38,027 bases of DNA from Planctomycetaceae bacterium (GCA_021732995.1 JAKFWA010000123.1:1-38027), one strand, 5' to 3'; positions 25,901 to 34,436 are shown, counted from the stretch's first letter. Made by a program: numbers and translations. Notes: a model not told the origin generated them from the sequence alone.

Positions 25901-26243
25901 CGAACGCGGCCTGTGTGTCGAAACTGGATCGTCAGAGCCAGTCCGTGTGGAGAACCTGAGCAGTGGCGCTCAGGAACAACTCTTCCTGGCGATTCGCATG
26001 GCGTTGATTGAACAGTTCTCGAAGACCGGCGTTGATCTGCCCGTCGTGTTGGACGACATCCTCGTTAACTTTGACCAGGAGCGAACGCGATTGGCCGTCG
26101 ACGAGTTGCTGCGACTCGCCAACGACAACCAGCAGATCCTGTTCTTCACCTGCCACCAGCATCTGTCCGAAATGTTCCGCCATCGAGGCATCGGCACTGT
26201 GATGCTGCCCCTTCGCGAGATCTCTGAACGCCTCGCGGGATAG
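22923..26243 (+). CDS. SMC/Rad50-like ATPase of the YhaN type
   Basis: A 1106-residue AAA/ABC-type ATPase. The N-terminal head carries Walker A GPNEAGKT (residues 31-38) in the FFGPNEAGKTTLMRF context. Long Arg/Glu-rich coiled coils fill residues 200-1000. Two hydrophobic segments at about 476-528 (WVYVVFSALGLVGGVLGLGG and the following stretch) interrupt the coil and look like membrane helices, a feature of YhaN rather than SbcC. No CxxC zinc hook is seen. The C-terminal head has the ABC signature LSSGAQEQ near 1011, Walker B LPVVLDDI near 1039 and the switch histidine in FFTCHQH. ATG 22923 is chosen because similarity begins there, with GGGAGGG upstream. It probably works with the upstream SbcD-like protein on DNA ends. 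Confidence 0.9.
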   Translation: MKLERIHIERYGAWQGLDLPVDDAGLSVFFGPNEAGKTTLMRFVRGVLYGFDSEDLRRLKNPDDHAPWGGALQIQHNKQTWLVRRIGKAGTRGLVTARRLERDGEGPITDGTSLVRDLVGNVSEKLYENVFAIGLPELQTLASLEAQEVAEHIYSVSMGLEGRRLLRIIDETRQKRSAILDIEHGTGTLTEKHGYLEALDRQLEGGHETRRRYGKLCDDRRKLEESIIDAKDRQRGLEEQLRGHEYMDLVWEPWRKVKHLERELGSVPANGDFPKNGLATLRQIEGELDALRSRRAALNAEAKLLRDRRRQVEIDPNLRRYAPTMQSLVDQRDWLTEIVHFAQDSVKDANVLKTQLDEALLRLDAGWTIERLRKLDVDHLGTDCLHERAREFSRSEQRNRWVSRRYRKLHTKCHRRQKLLVERKEQLGVDSIASAITKTQDQLSHIEELGELRVREAELVEHKARLSEQLDRLSVDPSLPQWVYVVFSALGLVGGVLGLGGLSMGLQSNFIAGMGYFMLGLCCEGLTWSLKKHFEGEVASTLARMKRELADIERRQEETHKQHEELCDLIFGPKPVLPPPVVPTVPISATFHSLSIELPANYAKGDANGEHHVAAKPGAIKIHDQTTDEASEFALSKLDRKMTDVELMQCCHDRLRQLEQLDRLDNWVTRARQALITKRVRLHEAQREFGAARQQWVHQLRSQGLTETVNVDAALSERDQLGRAAVLLKQMDALLTDANLGKKLFQKYRARIEEVGHTALRWKRDYSNPLAVLDDWKRELTTMADRLTERRQLLKEVRLKRAQASSLWPKIRRLKLQQSALLVRGGAASIDDFQERAANIERRVALEDQLMKARGELERVASSNQTMAIVESDLRDFDRQRNQHAVETIQQELEDIAAEIELAHEQLNRTRQELKIVESDSSSAELRFEREQLLSEITDLTEDWFALEWSLQTLDGLRLEFERNHQTPILARARDILRRLSGGRYTNVWTPLGERGLCVETGSSEPVRVENLSSGAQEQLFLAIRMALIEQFSKTGVDLPVVLDDILVNFDQERTRLAVDELLRLANDNQQILFFTCHQHLSEMFRHRGIGTVMLPLREISERLAG

Positions 26244-26297
26244 TCGTGATCGTCGACGAATACCCGCCATCGGCATTCCGTTCTCGGAGATTGCACC

Positions 26298-26815
26298 GTG
26301 AGTAATCTCGATCTCGTGTTGTGGCGCAGGCTGGGTTTGTCTTGTCGGGAGTCGCCAACTTTCTACATGGTCGCAAGCCGTGCTCGTTGAGTTACTTGGT
26401 CACGTGCAGCAGCGACTGGATGACGAAATCTGCCGCGGTGAAAGGTCAGATCGGTCTCACGCCCGTTGAAGTCGACATCCGGCGTGACGAGCAGAACTGT
26501 TGGACTCTCAATGGCGAACAGCAGCCTCACGTCGCAGGCTGCGTTGATATCGATCTCGCCTTCACACCGGCCACGAACACGCTCCCGCTGCGTCGCCTGC
26601 AGTTGAAACGTGGTCAAGCTGAGAAGGTCCTTGCGGCCTGGCTGGTGTTTCCAACCTTGAAGCTGACTCAACTCCATCAGACCTACGAATTGCGCACCGC
26701 TGGTGAGTTCCACTACACCTCCAACGGCGGACGCTTCCGGGCCACGATTGCAGCTCGACCTTCGAAACTCGTGGCGGAATATTCCGGCCTGTGGATTCAG
26801 GAACAAGGTCTTTAG
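26298..26815 (+). pseudogene. Putative glycolipid-binding family (PF06475-like) gene with broken 5' region
   Basis: From about 26342 the frame encodes a clear member of the putative glycolipid-binding family: GRKPCSLSYLVTCSSDW, the hallmark CVDIDLAFTPATNTLPLRRL, then Y-ELRTAGEFHY and SGLW near the end. The expected start (VLWRRL, preceding about 12 residues absent here) lies in another frame from GTG 26298, which has GGAG 8 bases upstream. The two frames would join through a deletion of 3n+1 bases near 26330. As it stands, translation from 26298 stops early, and a frame from TTG 26321 lacks the first strand. The family's role is poorly known. The gene follows the YhaN-like ATPase by 54 bases. 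Confidence 0.72.
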
Positions 26816-26844
26816 AGGTACATCAACGCAGAGGTCAGGCGTTT

Positions 26845-26892
26845 GTAGGTCGGACATCCTGTCCGACTGCCGGACAAGATTGTCCGGCCTAC
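26845..26892. repeat. Composite palindromic intergenic repeat
   Basis: A 48-base element begins GTAGG and ends CCTAC, its complement. Inside are two hairpins: TCGGACA pairs with TGTCCGA around TCC, and CCGGACAA pairs with TTGTCCGG around GA. It lies 29 bases after the glycolipid-binding gene. The nested symmetry suggests a dispersed REP-like element rather than a terminator; there is no T run after it. Confidence 0.8.
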
Positions 26893-27070
26893 TCTTAGTG
26901 CCAATTTGACGCTTCACTCGTGGAGTTGGCGCCCCTGAAAGCTGTTGTTAACCACGTCAACAACGTCTTCCGAGTTGACCGATCCTCTGCAGGGGCGTTC
27001 AATGCTGACGCGCCTCGCGATTGTTTGGGTCCGACTGCCAGTTCGGTGAGTTCTTCTCTGGAGACGCGCG

Positions 27071-28525
27071 ATGTTCGGCCATTCGTCTCAGCATTCGGTA
27101 GAACATGCTTTCGCGGGATTTAATGCTCGCCAGCGTGAAGGGCTGATGCTGGTCAATCGTCGCGGAATGCTGAAAGCGGGTGTTGCCGGTGTAGCGGGGC
27201 TCACGCTGCCGGAGCTGCTGAGGCAACGTTCCGAGGCCGCTCAGTCCGGCAAGCCGATCGGGTCTGGCAAGAGTCTGGTGCTGCTGTGGATGGCCGGCGG
27301 GCCTTCACAGATCGATACGTGGGACAGTAAACCGAATCGCCCGTTCAACAATCGAGGTCCGTTCGGGGTAACTCAAACGAAGCTGCCAGGAGTCGTGATT
27401 TGCGAACATCTGCCCAAGCAGGCGGCGATGCTCGATAAATTCACTATTATCAGGTCGGTTGATGCGCGCGGCAGTAATCACGAACCGAACAAAGTTTTTC
27501 AGACGGCGAATCTGACCGCCGAACCGCGAGTCAATCGCGAAGCCGAATTATACCCGGCGATTGGTTCGATGATTGCCAAGCATCACGGCCCGAATCATAC
27601 CGCGATGCCGCCGTATGTCTCCTTCATGCGCTCGCGGTCGCATCTGGCATTCGCGGGGTATCTCGGCAAGGAGTACGACCCGTTCATTGCGAATCAGGCG
27701 ACAAGGCTGCCCGTCTACGATCTGGTTGGTAAAGACACCGGCACCAGGACGGACGCGAACCTGTTCTCAATGCCCACCGGCCTGAACGAGCCGCGCGTGC
27801 ATACCCGGCAATCGCTGCTGCTGCAGTTTGATCAATTGCGTCGAGATCTCGATCAAGGCGGTTCGATGGAAGCTCTCGACAGCTACTCGCAACAGGCGGC
27901 GAGCCTGCTGCTTGGTGGTCGAGCACAGAAGGCGTTTGATATTGATGCTGAAGCTCCCGAAGTCCGTGCAAAGTATGGTAACCACTTGTGGTGTCAGCAG
28001 GCGTTGATCGCACGGCGACTCGTCGAAGCCGGAGCCAGCTTTGTGACACTCGATCTGAGTTATCACACAGCCTCGGGCACATGGGATACTCACGGCGACA
28101 ACATTCCTCCCTACGGCGGCATCTCGAAGGGGCTCGGCCCGCTGCTGCCGCTGTTTGATCATCTCATCACTACCTTCGTGAACGATCTCGATGAGCGCGG
28201 GCTGTTGGATAATACGCTCGTGATCGCAATGGGCGAGTTCGGTCGCACGCCGAACATGGGAACTCAAGACAGCACCGACGGTCGCAATCATTGGACCGAC
28301 GTGATGTCGATGTGTCTGGCCGGAGGCGGCTTGAAGCACGGCCAGGTGATTGGTGCCTCCGAACCGGATGGCGGCCACATCGCGGCTCGTCCCGTCACAC
28401 CGGGTGATCTGGCCGCGACGATCTATCGCCACTTTGGCCTGCCGCTGGACCTGACCTACAACGACCAGCGCGGCCGCCCGCGCTACGCGATCGAGAACGG
28501 TGCCCCGATTCACGAGCTGTTCTAG
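27071..28525 (+). CDS. DUF1501 protein (exported)
   Basis: A 484-residue DUF1501 protein. Its Tat-type motif NRRGMLKAG lies unusually deep, at about residue 29, after a hydrophilic lead of 28 residues, so a shorter start (ATG 27146, giving MLVNRRGML) is possible. The conserved pieces are WMAGGPSQIDTWDSKP, WDTHGDNIPP and MGEFGRTPNMG. ATG 27071 has GGAG 7 bases upstream. It differs from the other two copies in the window in having the SVDARGSNHEPNKVFQT segment, typical of the longer subgroup. No cytochrome-type partner gene is adjacent. The enzymatic activity of the family is not established. Confidence 0.9.
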   Translation: MFGHSSQHSVEHAFAGFNARQREGLMLVNRRGMLKAGVAGVAGLTLPELLRQRSEAAQSGKPIGSGKSLVLLWMAGGPSQIDTWDSKPNRPFNNRGPFGVTQTKLPGVVICEHLPKQAAMLDKFTIIRSVDARGSNHEPNKVFQTANLTAEPRVNREAELYPAIGSMIAKHHGPNHTAMPPYVSFMRSRSHLAFAGYLGKEYDPFIANQATRLPVYDLVGKDTGTRTDANLFSMPTGLNEPRVHTRQSLLLQFDQLRRDLDQGGSMEALDSYSQQAASLLLGGRAQKAFDIDAEAPEVRAKYGNHLWCQQALIARRLVEAGASFVTLDLSYHTASGTWDTHGDNIPPYGGISKGLGPLLPLFDHLITTFVNDLDERGLLDNTLVIAMGEFGRTPNMGTQDSTDGRNHWTDVMSMCLAGGGLKHGQVIGASEPDGGHIAARPVTPGDLAATIYRHFGLPLDLTYNDQRGRPRYAIENGAPIHELF

Positions 28526-28629
28526 GCGCCGAAGTCGCGCTGTCACCCGATCCGGCAGAGGGAAACGTCTTTGCGAACTGTGTTCGACAAACGCCCAAAG
28601 CTCCGGTGTTGAAACATAGCATGCTTAAT

Positions 28630-28653
28630 GAGTCCGAGATTTTTTCCGGACTC
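28630..28653 (+). terminator. Possible hairpin terminator after the DUF1501 gene
   Basis: GAGTCCG (28630-28636) pairs with CGGACTC (28647-28653) around a loop that contains six T bases. The T run is in the loop rather than after the stem, so this is not a standard intrinsic terminator, although it could act as a bidirectional transcript end. It lies 105 bases after the DUF1501 stop. Confidence 0.35.
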
Positions 28654-28772
28654 GTCTTTGCGCAAATGAAAGCGTCTGCTATCACGCGGGCTGCCGAGCC
28701 AGGGAGGCATGGCAAAAGTGCGCCCGCAGGACTGGGAGGTCTAGGGCACCACAAACATGGGAAGGGAGGCCC

Positions 28773-31241
28773 ATGCAGAATTCCATTTGGAAACTCACTG
28801 CACTGGCTGGCGTGATTGGGGTTGGATTCCTGATTGTTTTGCAGGCTCAAAGTGGCCTCGACAAAGGCAGCCAAACCACGGAGCAGGCGCAAACTGAGAC
28901 CAATCTCGGTGAACCCGGCGCCGAACAGAATACCGCTGGAAACGCCCCCTCCCCGTGGAAGTCTCAACCCGCGGATGCAGGTGCCCCGGCTTCTCAGCAG
29001 CAGCCAAACATGCGGCTGCTATCGGGCAACTCTGAGCCCAACTCCGCAGAGCCCTTCGAACCAACGAAAAACAGTCGGGCTTCATTCGCAAGCCAGCCCG
29101 AGCCCAGAGAATTCGCTGCGGATCCACGGCCGCGCCGCACGATTCCGGTTCTGGATCAAAACGATGCTCGTTTCGGCAAGGACCCGTTTGGGAGTGACTC
29201 CAACGAGGAACCTGCGCCCGCGGTCGAGAAGCCGCGTGAAAAGGCGGCTCGGCTGATGGCTGAAGCGCGTGATTTGAAGGACGCCGGCGATTTGTCGGAT
29301 GCTCGTTTACTACTGCTGGAAGCCATTGAGCTGCCAGTGGCGTACGGCCCGCTCGAGGAGCGTCCGGCATCCATGCTGGCCGAAATCGATGCCCTCCTGA
29401 AGAAGAAAAACACTGCGGTTGCGAAGACTCAGCCGAAGCTGGAAGCCGAAGAGTTCAATCCTGGCTCCAGCCTCATTCGTCGAACGGCCAACGAGGAAAA
29501 GAAACCGGCCCTCCAGGCCCTGCCAGATTTCGCACCTGCCGGACTGTCAGCTGAAGTTACTGAAGAGCCCTTCGAGCCTGACGCCAAGAAAAACGAACCG
29601 TTGAAGGAGTTCAAGCCAGAAGAATTGCCGACGTTCGGGAGTGAAGAACCGGGCGAACTGAATCTCGACGACAAGACACCCCCGAAGAAGTCGGCAATTC
29701 CGACACTGCCAACGCTCGACTCTGAACCGGCGGAATCCAGCGAACCGACTCCGCTGCCCTTTGAGGACGAGAAGCCTGCCAAGCCAGCGCTGGAGCCCGC
29801 CAAGATCAAGGACGACACCGCGAAGCCCGCTGCTTCACGCGGCCCCAAACCGGAACTCGCCATCGAAAAGACAGCGCCGCCAGAAGCGAAAATCGGCCAG
29901 CCGATGGTGTACTCGATCGTCGTCACCAACAAGGGGCAAGCCAACGCGACTCAGGTGGTCGTTGAAGACACGGTTCCAAAGGGGTGCGACCTGGTGGGAA
30001 CCATTCCACAGGCCGAACTCAGCGGATCGAAGCTGTCCTGGAAACTGGGACGGCTGGTCGCTGGCGACAACAAGAAGATCCTGATCAAGGTCATACCGAA
30101 GAGCGAAGGCGAGATCGGCAGCATCGCGACGGTGAACTTCATCGCCGAGCCACTGGGCGCGGCGCCTGAGGCTACGAAGCCAAATTCCTCTCACTTGCGA
30201 CTGGCGATCTTCGGCCCGGAGGAAGTCCGTGTCGGTGAAACAGCCAAGCTGAAGTTCAAGATCTCCAATGCCGGAGAACGAGACCTCAACGAAGTCAATC
30301 TGCAGAACTTGATTCCGGTCGGCTTCACGCACACCGATGGCAACGATCTGACTTACCCGGTTGGCCGACTGGCTGCGGGAGGGTCAACCACGGTTGAGCT
30401 GGAGCTGAAAGCCGTTCGCGCTGGCGAGCATTTCAACCGTGCCATCCTGTCGGCAGCGGGGGGAGTGCAGAACGAATCGGCTACGGCGATTCGCGTGGTC
30501 GATCCGCGCGGATTGCGAGTGGAGACGACTGAAAGCGCCTCAATGCCCGTGGGACAGCCGACGGTTCAAGAAGTGCGTTTGATCAACGAGTCGTCCAGCG
30601 ACATCAACGGCGTGACGGTGACCGAGGCACTTCCGGAAGATTTGCGGTACCTGAAAAGCACCGGCAACGGCACCTATGACGAAGTGAGTCGAAAAGTTCG
30701 CTGGCGCATTGAACGCATTCCCGCAGGTGAGACAGCGATTCTTAAGGTGACGGTCCAGCCGAAGACGACTGGTCCGCACACCTGCCTGATCGAGGTCAAT
30801 CAGTCGGGGCAAGCGAAGTCCGCGAATGCTGAGTCGAAAGTTCAGGCGCGAGGCGTTTCTTCGTTGAAGCTGGAACTGGATCATGCTCAGACCACAGTGC
30901 TCGCCGGTGACACGTTCACGGTGGATGTCACGATCCGCAATCGCGGAACGGGGCCAGACGCCAATGTCAGCCTGGCACTCGCCTTGCCACCCGAAGTCGA
31001 ATTCGTGCAGGCCAAGTCGCCCGTGCGTCATGGTCCACTGGAAGCAGGCAAGGGCACCGGCAAACTGCTGACGTTCCATCCGATTCCTGAGCTTGGCGAA
31101 CGAGCTTCCGCTGATTTTCAGATCCTGCTGCGTGGACGGGCTCCTGGAAAAGCCAAGATTCGAGCCGAGGTCAGTTCCGAATCGCTCGGCGAAACTGTGT
31201 CTTCAGACACGGTGATCGTGGTCCTCGACGGAACTCCCTAG
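28773..31241 (+). CDS. Envelope protein with four DUF11/CARDB-like repeats
   Basis: An 822-residue protein. A hydrophobic segment at residues 8-26 is a signal peptide or membrane anchor. Residues 30-360 are a long Pro/Glu/Lys-rich, low-complexity region with a short helical patch (about 150-210). Four immunoglobulin-like DUF11/CARDB-type repeats follow, starting near residues 360, 474, 580 and 697; each has the pattern xGxxxxxxxxVxNxGxxxxxxVxxxxxxP followed by a rigid G-x-L/I-x-A-G turn (for example GRLVAGDNK, GRLAAGGST, ERIPAGETA). Such proteins are structural parts of the planctomycete cell wall or envelope. ATG 28773 directly follows GGGAGG. A possible structured leader precedes it and a probable terminator follows. 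Confidence 0.87.
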   Translation: MQNSIWKLTALAGVIGVGFLIVLQAQSGLDKGSQTTEQAQTETNLGEPGAEQNTAGNAPSPWKSQPADAGAPASQQQPNMRLLSGNSEPNSAEPFEPTKNSRASFASQPEPREFAADPRPRRTIPVLDQNDARFGKDPFGSDSNEEPAPAVEKPREKAARLMAEARDLKDAGDLSDARLLLLEAIELPVAYGPLEERPASMLAEIDALLKKKNTAVAKTQPKLEAEEFNPGSSLIRRTANEEKKPALQALPDFAPAGLSAEVTEEPFEPDAKKNEPLKEFKPEELPTFGSEEPGELNLDDKTPPKKSAIPTLPTLDSEPAESSEPTPLPFEDEKPAKPALEPAKIKDDTAKPAASRGPKPELAIEKTAPPEAKIGQPMVYSIVVTNKGQANATQVVVEDTVPKGCDLVGTIPQAELSGSKLSWKLGRLVAGDNKKILIKVIPKSEGEIGSIATVNFIAEPLGAAPEATKPNSSHLRLAIFGPEEVRVGETAKLKFKISNAGERDLNEVNLQNLIPVGFTHTDGNDLTYPVGRLAAGGSTTVELELKAVRAGEHFNRAILSAAGGVQNESATAIRVVDPRGLRVETTESASMPVGQPTVQEVRLINESSSDINGVTVTEALPEDLRYLKSTGNGTYDEVSRKVRWRIERIPAGETAILKVTVQPKTTGPHTCLIEVNQSGQAKSANAESKVQARGVSSLKLELDHAQTTVLAGDTFTVDVTIRNRGTGPDANVSLALALPPEVEFVQAKSPVRHGPLEAGKGTGKLLTFHPIPELGERASADFQILLRGRAPGKAKIRAEVSSESLGETVSSDTVIVVLDGTP

Positions 31242-31352
31242 CCGACATCCCGACTGGCTGCGGTGAGTTCCGACGCCTTGCGTTGTGCGCCACCGCTGTC
31301 CTTGTTGAAATGATTTGAGAATCGCCAGACTCTGCGACCACTGAATGACCTT

Positions 31353-31390
31353 CAGACTGGTGTCTACGGAGTCTGGCTTTTTCGTTTTTC
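31353..31390 (+). terminator. Intrinsic terminator after the DUF11-repeat gene
   Basis: CAGACT (31353-31358) pairs with AGTCTG (31370-31375) around an 11-base loop, followed by GCTTTTTCGTTTTTC. It lies about 110 bases after the stop codon and before the real start of the next gene, so the two genes are probably transcribed separately. The stem is short. Confidence 0.55.
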
Positions 31391-31476
31391 CACGCGTCGC
31401 GCCAACCGCACTCCGCCACGTTCCGCTGGCGTTGTCGCATATAAGGCTGTTCGAGGAAGTGAGTCAGGAATCAAGC

Positions 31477-32718
31477 ATGACCAACGAGTCCGCACCGCAG
31501 TCATCTAACCAGCCCCCGGCGGTGCAACTTCGACGCGACATCTATGCCTTCTTGCCGTGGTTGCATCTGCTGCGCGCGGTGCCGATTGCCATGCAATTGC
31601 GGATGCTGTTGCTGAGTATGGTGGGATGGGCCGCGATCCTGTCCGGACTGCACACACTGAGAATTCTGGGTTGTGAACCGGACACTTCCGAAGTTCTCTG
31701 GGGAAATCTGGAGCTCTCGCCACTCCTTGAGAAGAGTCACTCTACTCGCGCCGCGTTATCAACACGCAAGGTCTATCACCTGGAAACGATTCTCTCTACC
31801 AGGGATGTGACGCTCGACGAGAGGATCATCGAGTATCTGCCGTTGAATTCGTTCTATGGCAGCCTCACTGCGCTGCTGCACCAGAATCACACTTGGCCTG
31901 AGCTCGCGTATGAGTGGACGGTTCTGTTGTGGACACTGCTGGTTTGGGGACTTGTGGGCGGTGCGATCTGTCGGCTGGCGGCGCTTCAGTTTGCACGGCA
32001 CGAGCGTCGCGGAGTCGTTTACGCCTTGAAATTCTCATTCCGGCAAGGGTTGTCGTGGCTGATCGCGCCCCTGCTGCCGCTGACCGGAATCGGATGCCTG
32101 GCCGCAGTGAATGCGCTGCTGGGATTGGTCGTGGCGGCGGAACAAAACCTGACGGGTTTCGGAGTCCTGCGTTTTCTATTGGTCGTGAACTTGGCGTTGA
32201 GCTATCTCATGACCCTGCTGCTGCTCGGACTCGGACTGGGCTGGCCACTAATGATTGCGACGATCAGCACCGAAGACAGTGACGGCTTCGACGGACTGAG
32301 CCGCTCCTTCGGCTTCCTGTGGGACCGCCCCTGGCACGCAGTGGGATTAACGGCCTTCGGAACAGGACTCTTCCTGGTTGGTCGGACCGCTTTGGTCGCG
32401 GGTGTCGAACTACTCATGTTCTTGTTCAAGTGGAGTTCGCAGCTCGCAACGCCAGAAGGCCTGCAATCTCATTTGTTTCTCGGGAGCTTCTCGAACGCCT
32501 GCCTGTCGCTGATCGCGGCGTTCGGTCCGAGTTTCTTCTTTACGGCCGTTACGGTGATCTACTTCCTGATGCGGCAAAGCGACGATGGCACTCCGCTGAG
32601 TGCGGTTGTCGATATTCGCGACGAACCACTCTACCCACGAGAGGCGACCGTCGAGACTTCACCCGAACCGTCTGCCGGGAGCGTTTCAACTACGCCGCCA
32701 ACTGCGCCGGCGGAGTGA
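31477..32718 (+). CDS. Polytopic membrane protein of unknown function
   Basis: A 413-residue integral membrane protein with about six hydrophobic regions, at residues 42-62, 144-168, 191-221, 229-262, 285-317 and 341-365. The third and fourth are long enough to hold hairpins. The stretch between the first two (63-143) is probably outside or on one face, and the C-terminal 45 residues are hydrophilic and Ser/Thr/Pro-rich. I see no transporter, kinase or enzyme motif and do not recognise the family. Start ATG 31477 is preceded by AGGA at 7 bases; the in-frame ATG at 31345 lies upstream of the terminator hairpin and is unlikely to be used. Confidence 0.82.
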   Translation: MTNESAPQSSNQPPAVQLRRDIYAFLPWLHLLRAVPIAMQLRMLLLSMVGWAAILSGLHTLRILGCEPDTSEVLWGNLELSPLLEKSHSTRAALSTRKVYHLETILSTRDVTLDERIIEYLPLNSFYGSLTALLHQNHTWPELAYEWTVLLWTLLVWGLVGGAICRLAALQFARHERRGVVYALKFSFRQGLSWLIAPLLPLTGIGCLAAVNALLGLVVAAEQNLTGFGVLRFLLVVNLALSYLMTLLLLGLGLGWPLMIATISTEDSDGFDGLSRSFGFLWDRPWHAVGLTAFGTGLFLVGRTALVAGVELLMFLFKWSSQLATPEGLQSHLFLGSFSNACLSLIAAFGPSFFFTAVTVIYFLMRQSDDGTPLSAVVDIRDEPLYPREATVETSPEPSAGSVSTTPPTAPAE

Positions 32719-32905
32719 GTCACGCAGATCGTTGATTGTTCAACGGGCTTTGCCGCGCGGGCCTTTTGCAGGAGTGCTGCTGAGTTCGTAAAGCCGACAC
32801 TAAGATTGCTCGCTCGCCGCAGCCGAAGTAGCTTTGTGAATCGTCAGCTACCAGAGGCGTCATCAATTGCTGGTTGCAACTGCACTCGTTCGCGGGAGAA
32901 CGTCG

Positions 32906-34330
32906 ATGAGTCGCCCAATTGAGTCACAGCGGTCTGTATTTGATGCGGTTTCTCGCCGGCAGTTGCTGCAGGCGGCTGGAATCGGAGCCTTGCCGCTCGG
33001 GATGCCAGGCATGGTGGCAGCGGGCGTCGATGAGAAACGCGGGCTCGGACGCGGCGCGGGCGAGAAGTCCTGCATCTTCATCCTGCTGTGCGGTGGCCCC
33101 AGTCAATTGGACACATGGGACTTAAAGCCTAATGCTCCGGACGGGATTCGTGGCCCTTACCAGCCGATCGCTACAGCAGTGCCCGGCATGCAGATTTCCG
33201 AACTGCAACCTCGGCTCGCGCAGCTCACTCAGCACTTCACGCTGATTCGCTCGATGACTCATGTCGGCAACATCAGCAATCACTTCGATGCGATGCACCA
33301 TTGCCTGAGCGGTCAGGCGGGAGCACCAACAGATGCTCCGTATATGGGATCGATCCTCGCCAAGGTCCGGCCGAGCGATCGTGCGATCGCACCTTATGTG
33401 TGGCTCATCAAGTGCGTCGGCGATCCGGTCTTCTGTGCCCCCAACATTGGGACCGGCGGGCATCTGGGAGCCGCTCACAGCCCGTTGTTCGTGGGATCGG
33501 CTGCGAATCACCCCGCGATGCCGACATTCAAGGCTCCGGATGAACTGCAAGCCGCAGTCGTAGCCAATCGCATGCTTGATCGCCGCCGCTTGTTGGATGA
33601 CCTCGGTCCATCCGTCCGAGTCCGCGAAGACCAGCGTGCCACGAAAGATTGGGACGACATTCATCGTCGTGCCTTTGAACTGACCAGCGGGGCCGAAGGT
33701 CGCGCACCGTTCGAGCTGGAGCGTGAGTCGCCGCGCATTCGCGAGCGTTACGGCATGCACCCGTTGGGACAGAACCTGCTGCTCGCACGGCGACTTGTCG
33801 AAGCAGGCGTCGGCTTTGTGACGGTTAATGGCTGGACTGGCACGGCTCCCGAAGGCGGCGGTGGCGCCCCCAGTTCCAGTTGGGACATGCACGGCGGCGA
33901 AATGGGGATGGGAAGCGCGTTCGGCAACGGCTCATACGGAATGGGCTGGTGCATGCCGAAGTTGGACGAAGCCCTCTCGGCGCTGCTCACCGATCTGCAC
34001 GACCGCAGCCTGCTCGAAAGCACGCTGGTGGTCGTTCTCGGCGAGTTCGGTCGCACTCCGCGTATCAATGCGCCCGGAGCGAATCCTGGCCGTCAGCATT
34101 GGCCGACCTGCTTCTCAGCGATTCTCGCTGGCGGCGGTATTCGCGGCGGAGCCATCTATGGAGAGTCCGACGCGCACGCGGCCTACGTTAAAGACAAGCC
34201 CGTGCGTCCGCAGGACCTCGGCGCGACCATCTTCCATTCGCTCGGGATTCCGCTGGACCAACGACTCGGCCGCGACGGGTTTACCCGCCCGCTCTCAACG
34301 GGCGAGCCGCTGCTGACGCTGTTCGGTTAG
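32906..34330 (+). CDS. DUF1501 protein (exported)
   Basis: A 474-residue DUF1501 protein. The leader SRRQLLQAAG (about residues 16-25) is Tat-type with a following hydrophobic stretch ending GMVAAG. Conserved pieces are LLCGGPSQLDTWDLKPNAPD, SSWDMHGGEMGMG and LGEFGRTPRIN. The glycine-rich insert TAPEGGGGAPSSS before the WDMHG motif distinguishes it from the other two copies. ATG 32906 is supported by GGGAGA upstream; an in-frame start at 32867 would put 13 residues ahead of it. It shares the closest similarity with the copy at 7199 (both have WDLKP-APDGIRG). The gene on its 3' side is convergent. Confidence 0.9.
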   Translation: MSRPIESQRSVFDAVSRRQLLQAAGIGALPLGMPGMVAAGVDEKRGLGRGAGEKSCIFILLCGGPSQLDTWDLKPNAPDGIRGPYQPIATAVPGMQISELQPRLAQLTQHFTLIRSMTHVGNISNHFDAMHHCLSGQAGAPTDAPYMGSILAKVRPSDRAIAPYVWLIKCVGDPVFCAPNIGTGGHLGAAHSPLFVGSAANHPAMPTFKAPDELQAAVVANRMLDRRRLLDDLGPSVRVREDQRATKDWDDIHRRAFELTSGAEGRAPFELERESPRIRERYGMHPLGQNLLLARRLVEAGVGFVTVNGWTGTAPEGGGGAPSSSWDMHGGEMGMGSAFGNGSYGMGWCMPKLDEALSALLTDLHDRSLLESTLVVVLGEFGRTPRINAPGANPGRQHWPTCFSAILAGGGIRGGAIYGESDAHAAYVKDKPVRPQDLGATIFHSLGIPLDQRLGRDGFTRPLSTGEPLLTLFG

Positions 34331-34436
34331 CGAACCAGTTCGAGCGTAGATTCTGAAGTTGCAGCCGGTGTCGTTGCCGTTGCCTGGCATGTCGATGCTT
34401 GGCGGTGCGATGACAGCAGACATCATGGCGTCCCAA

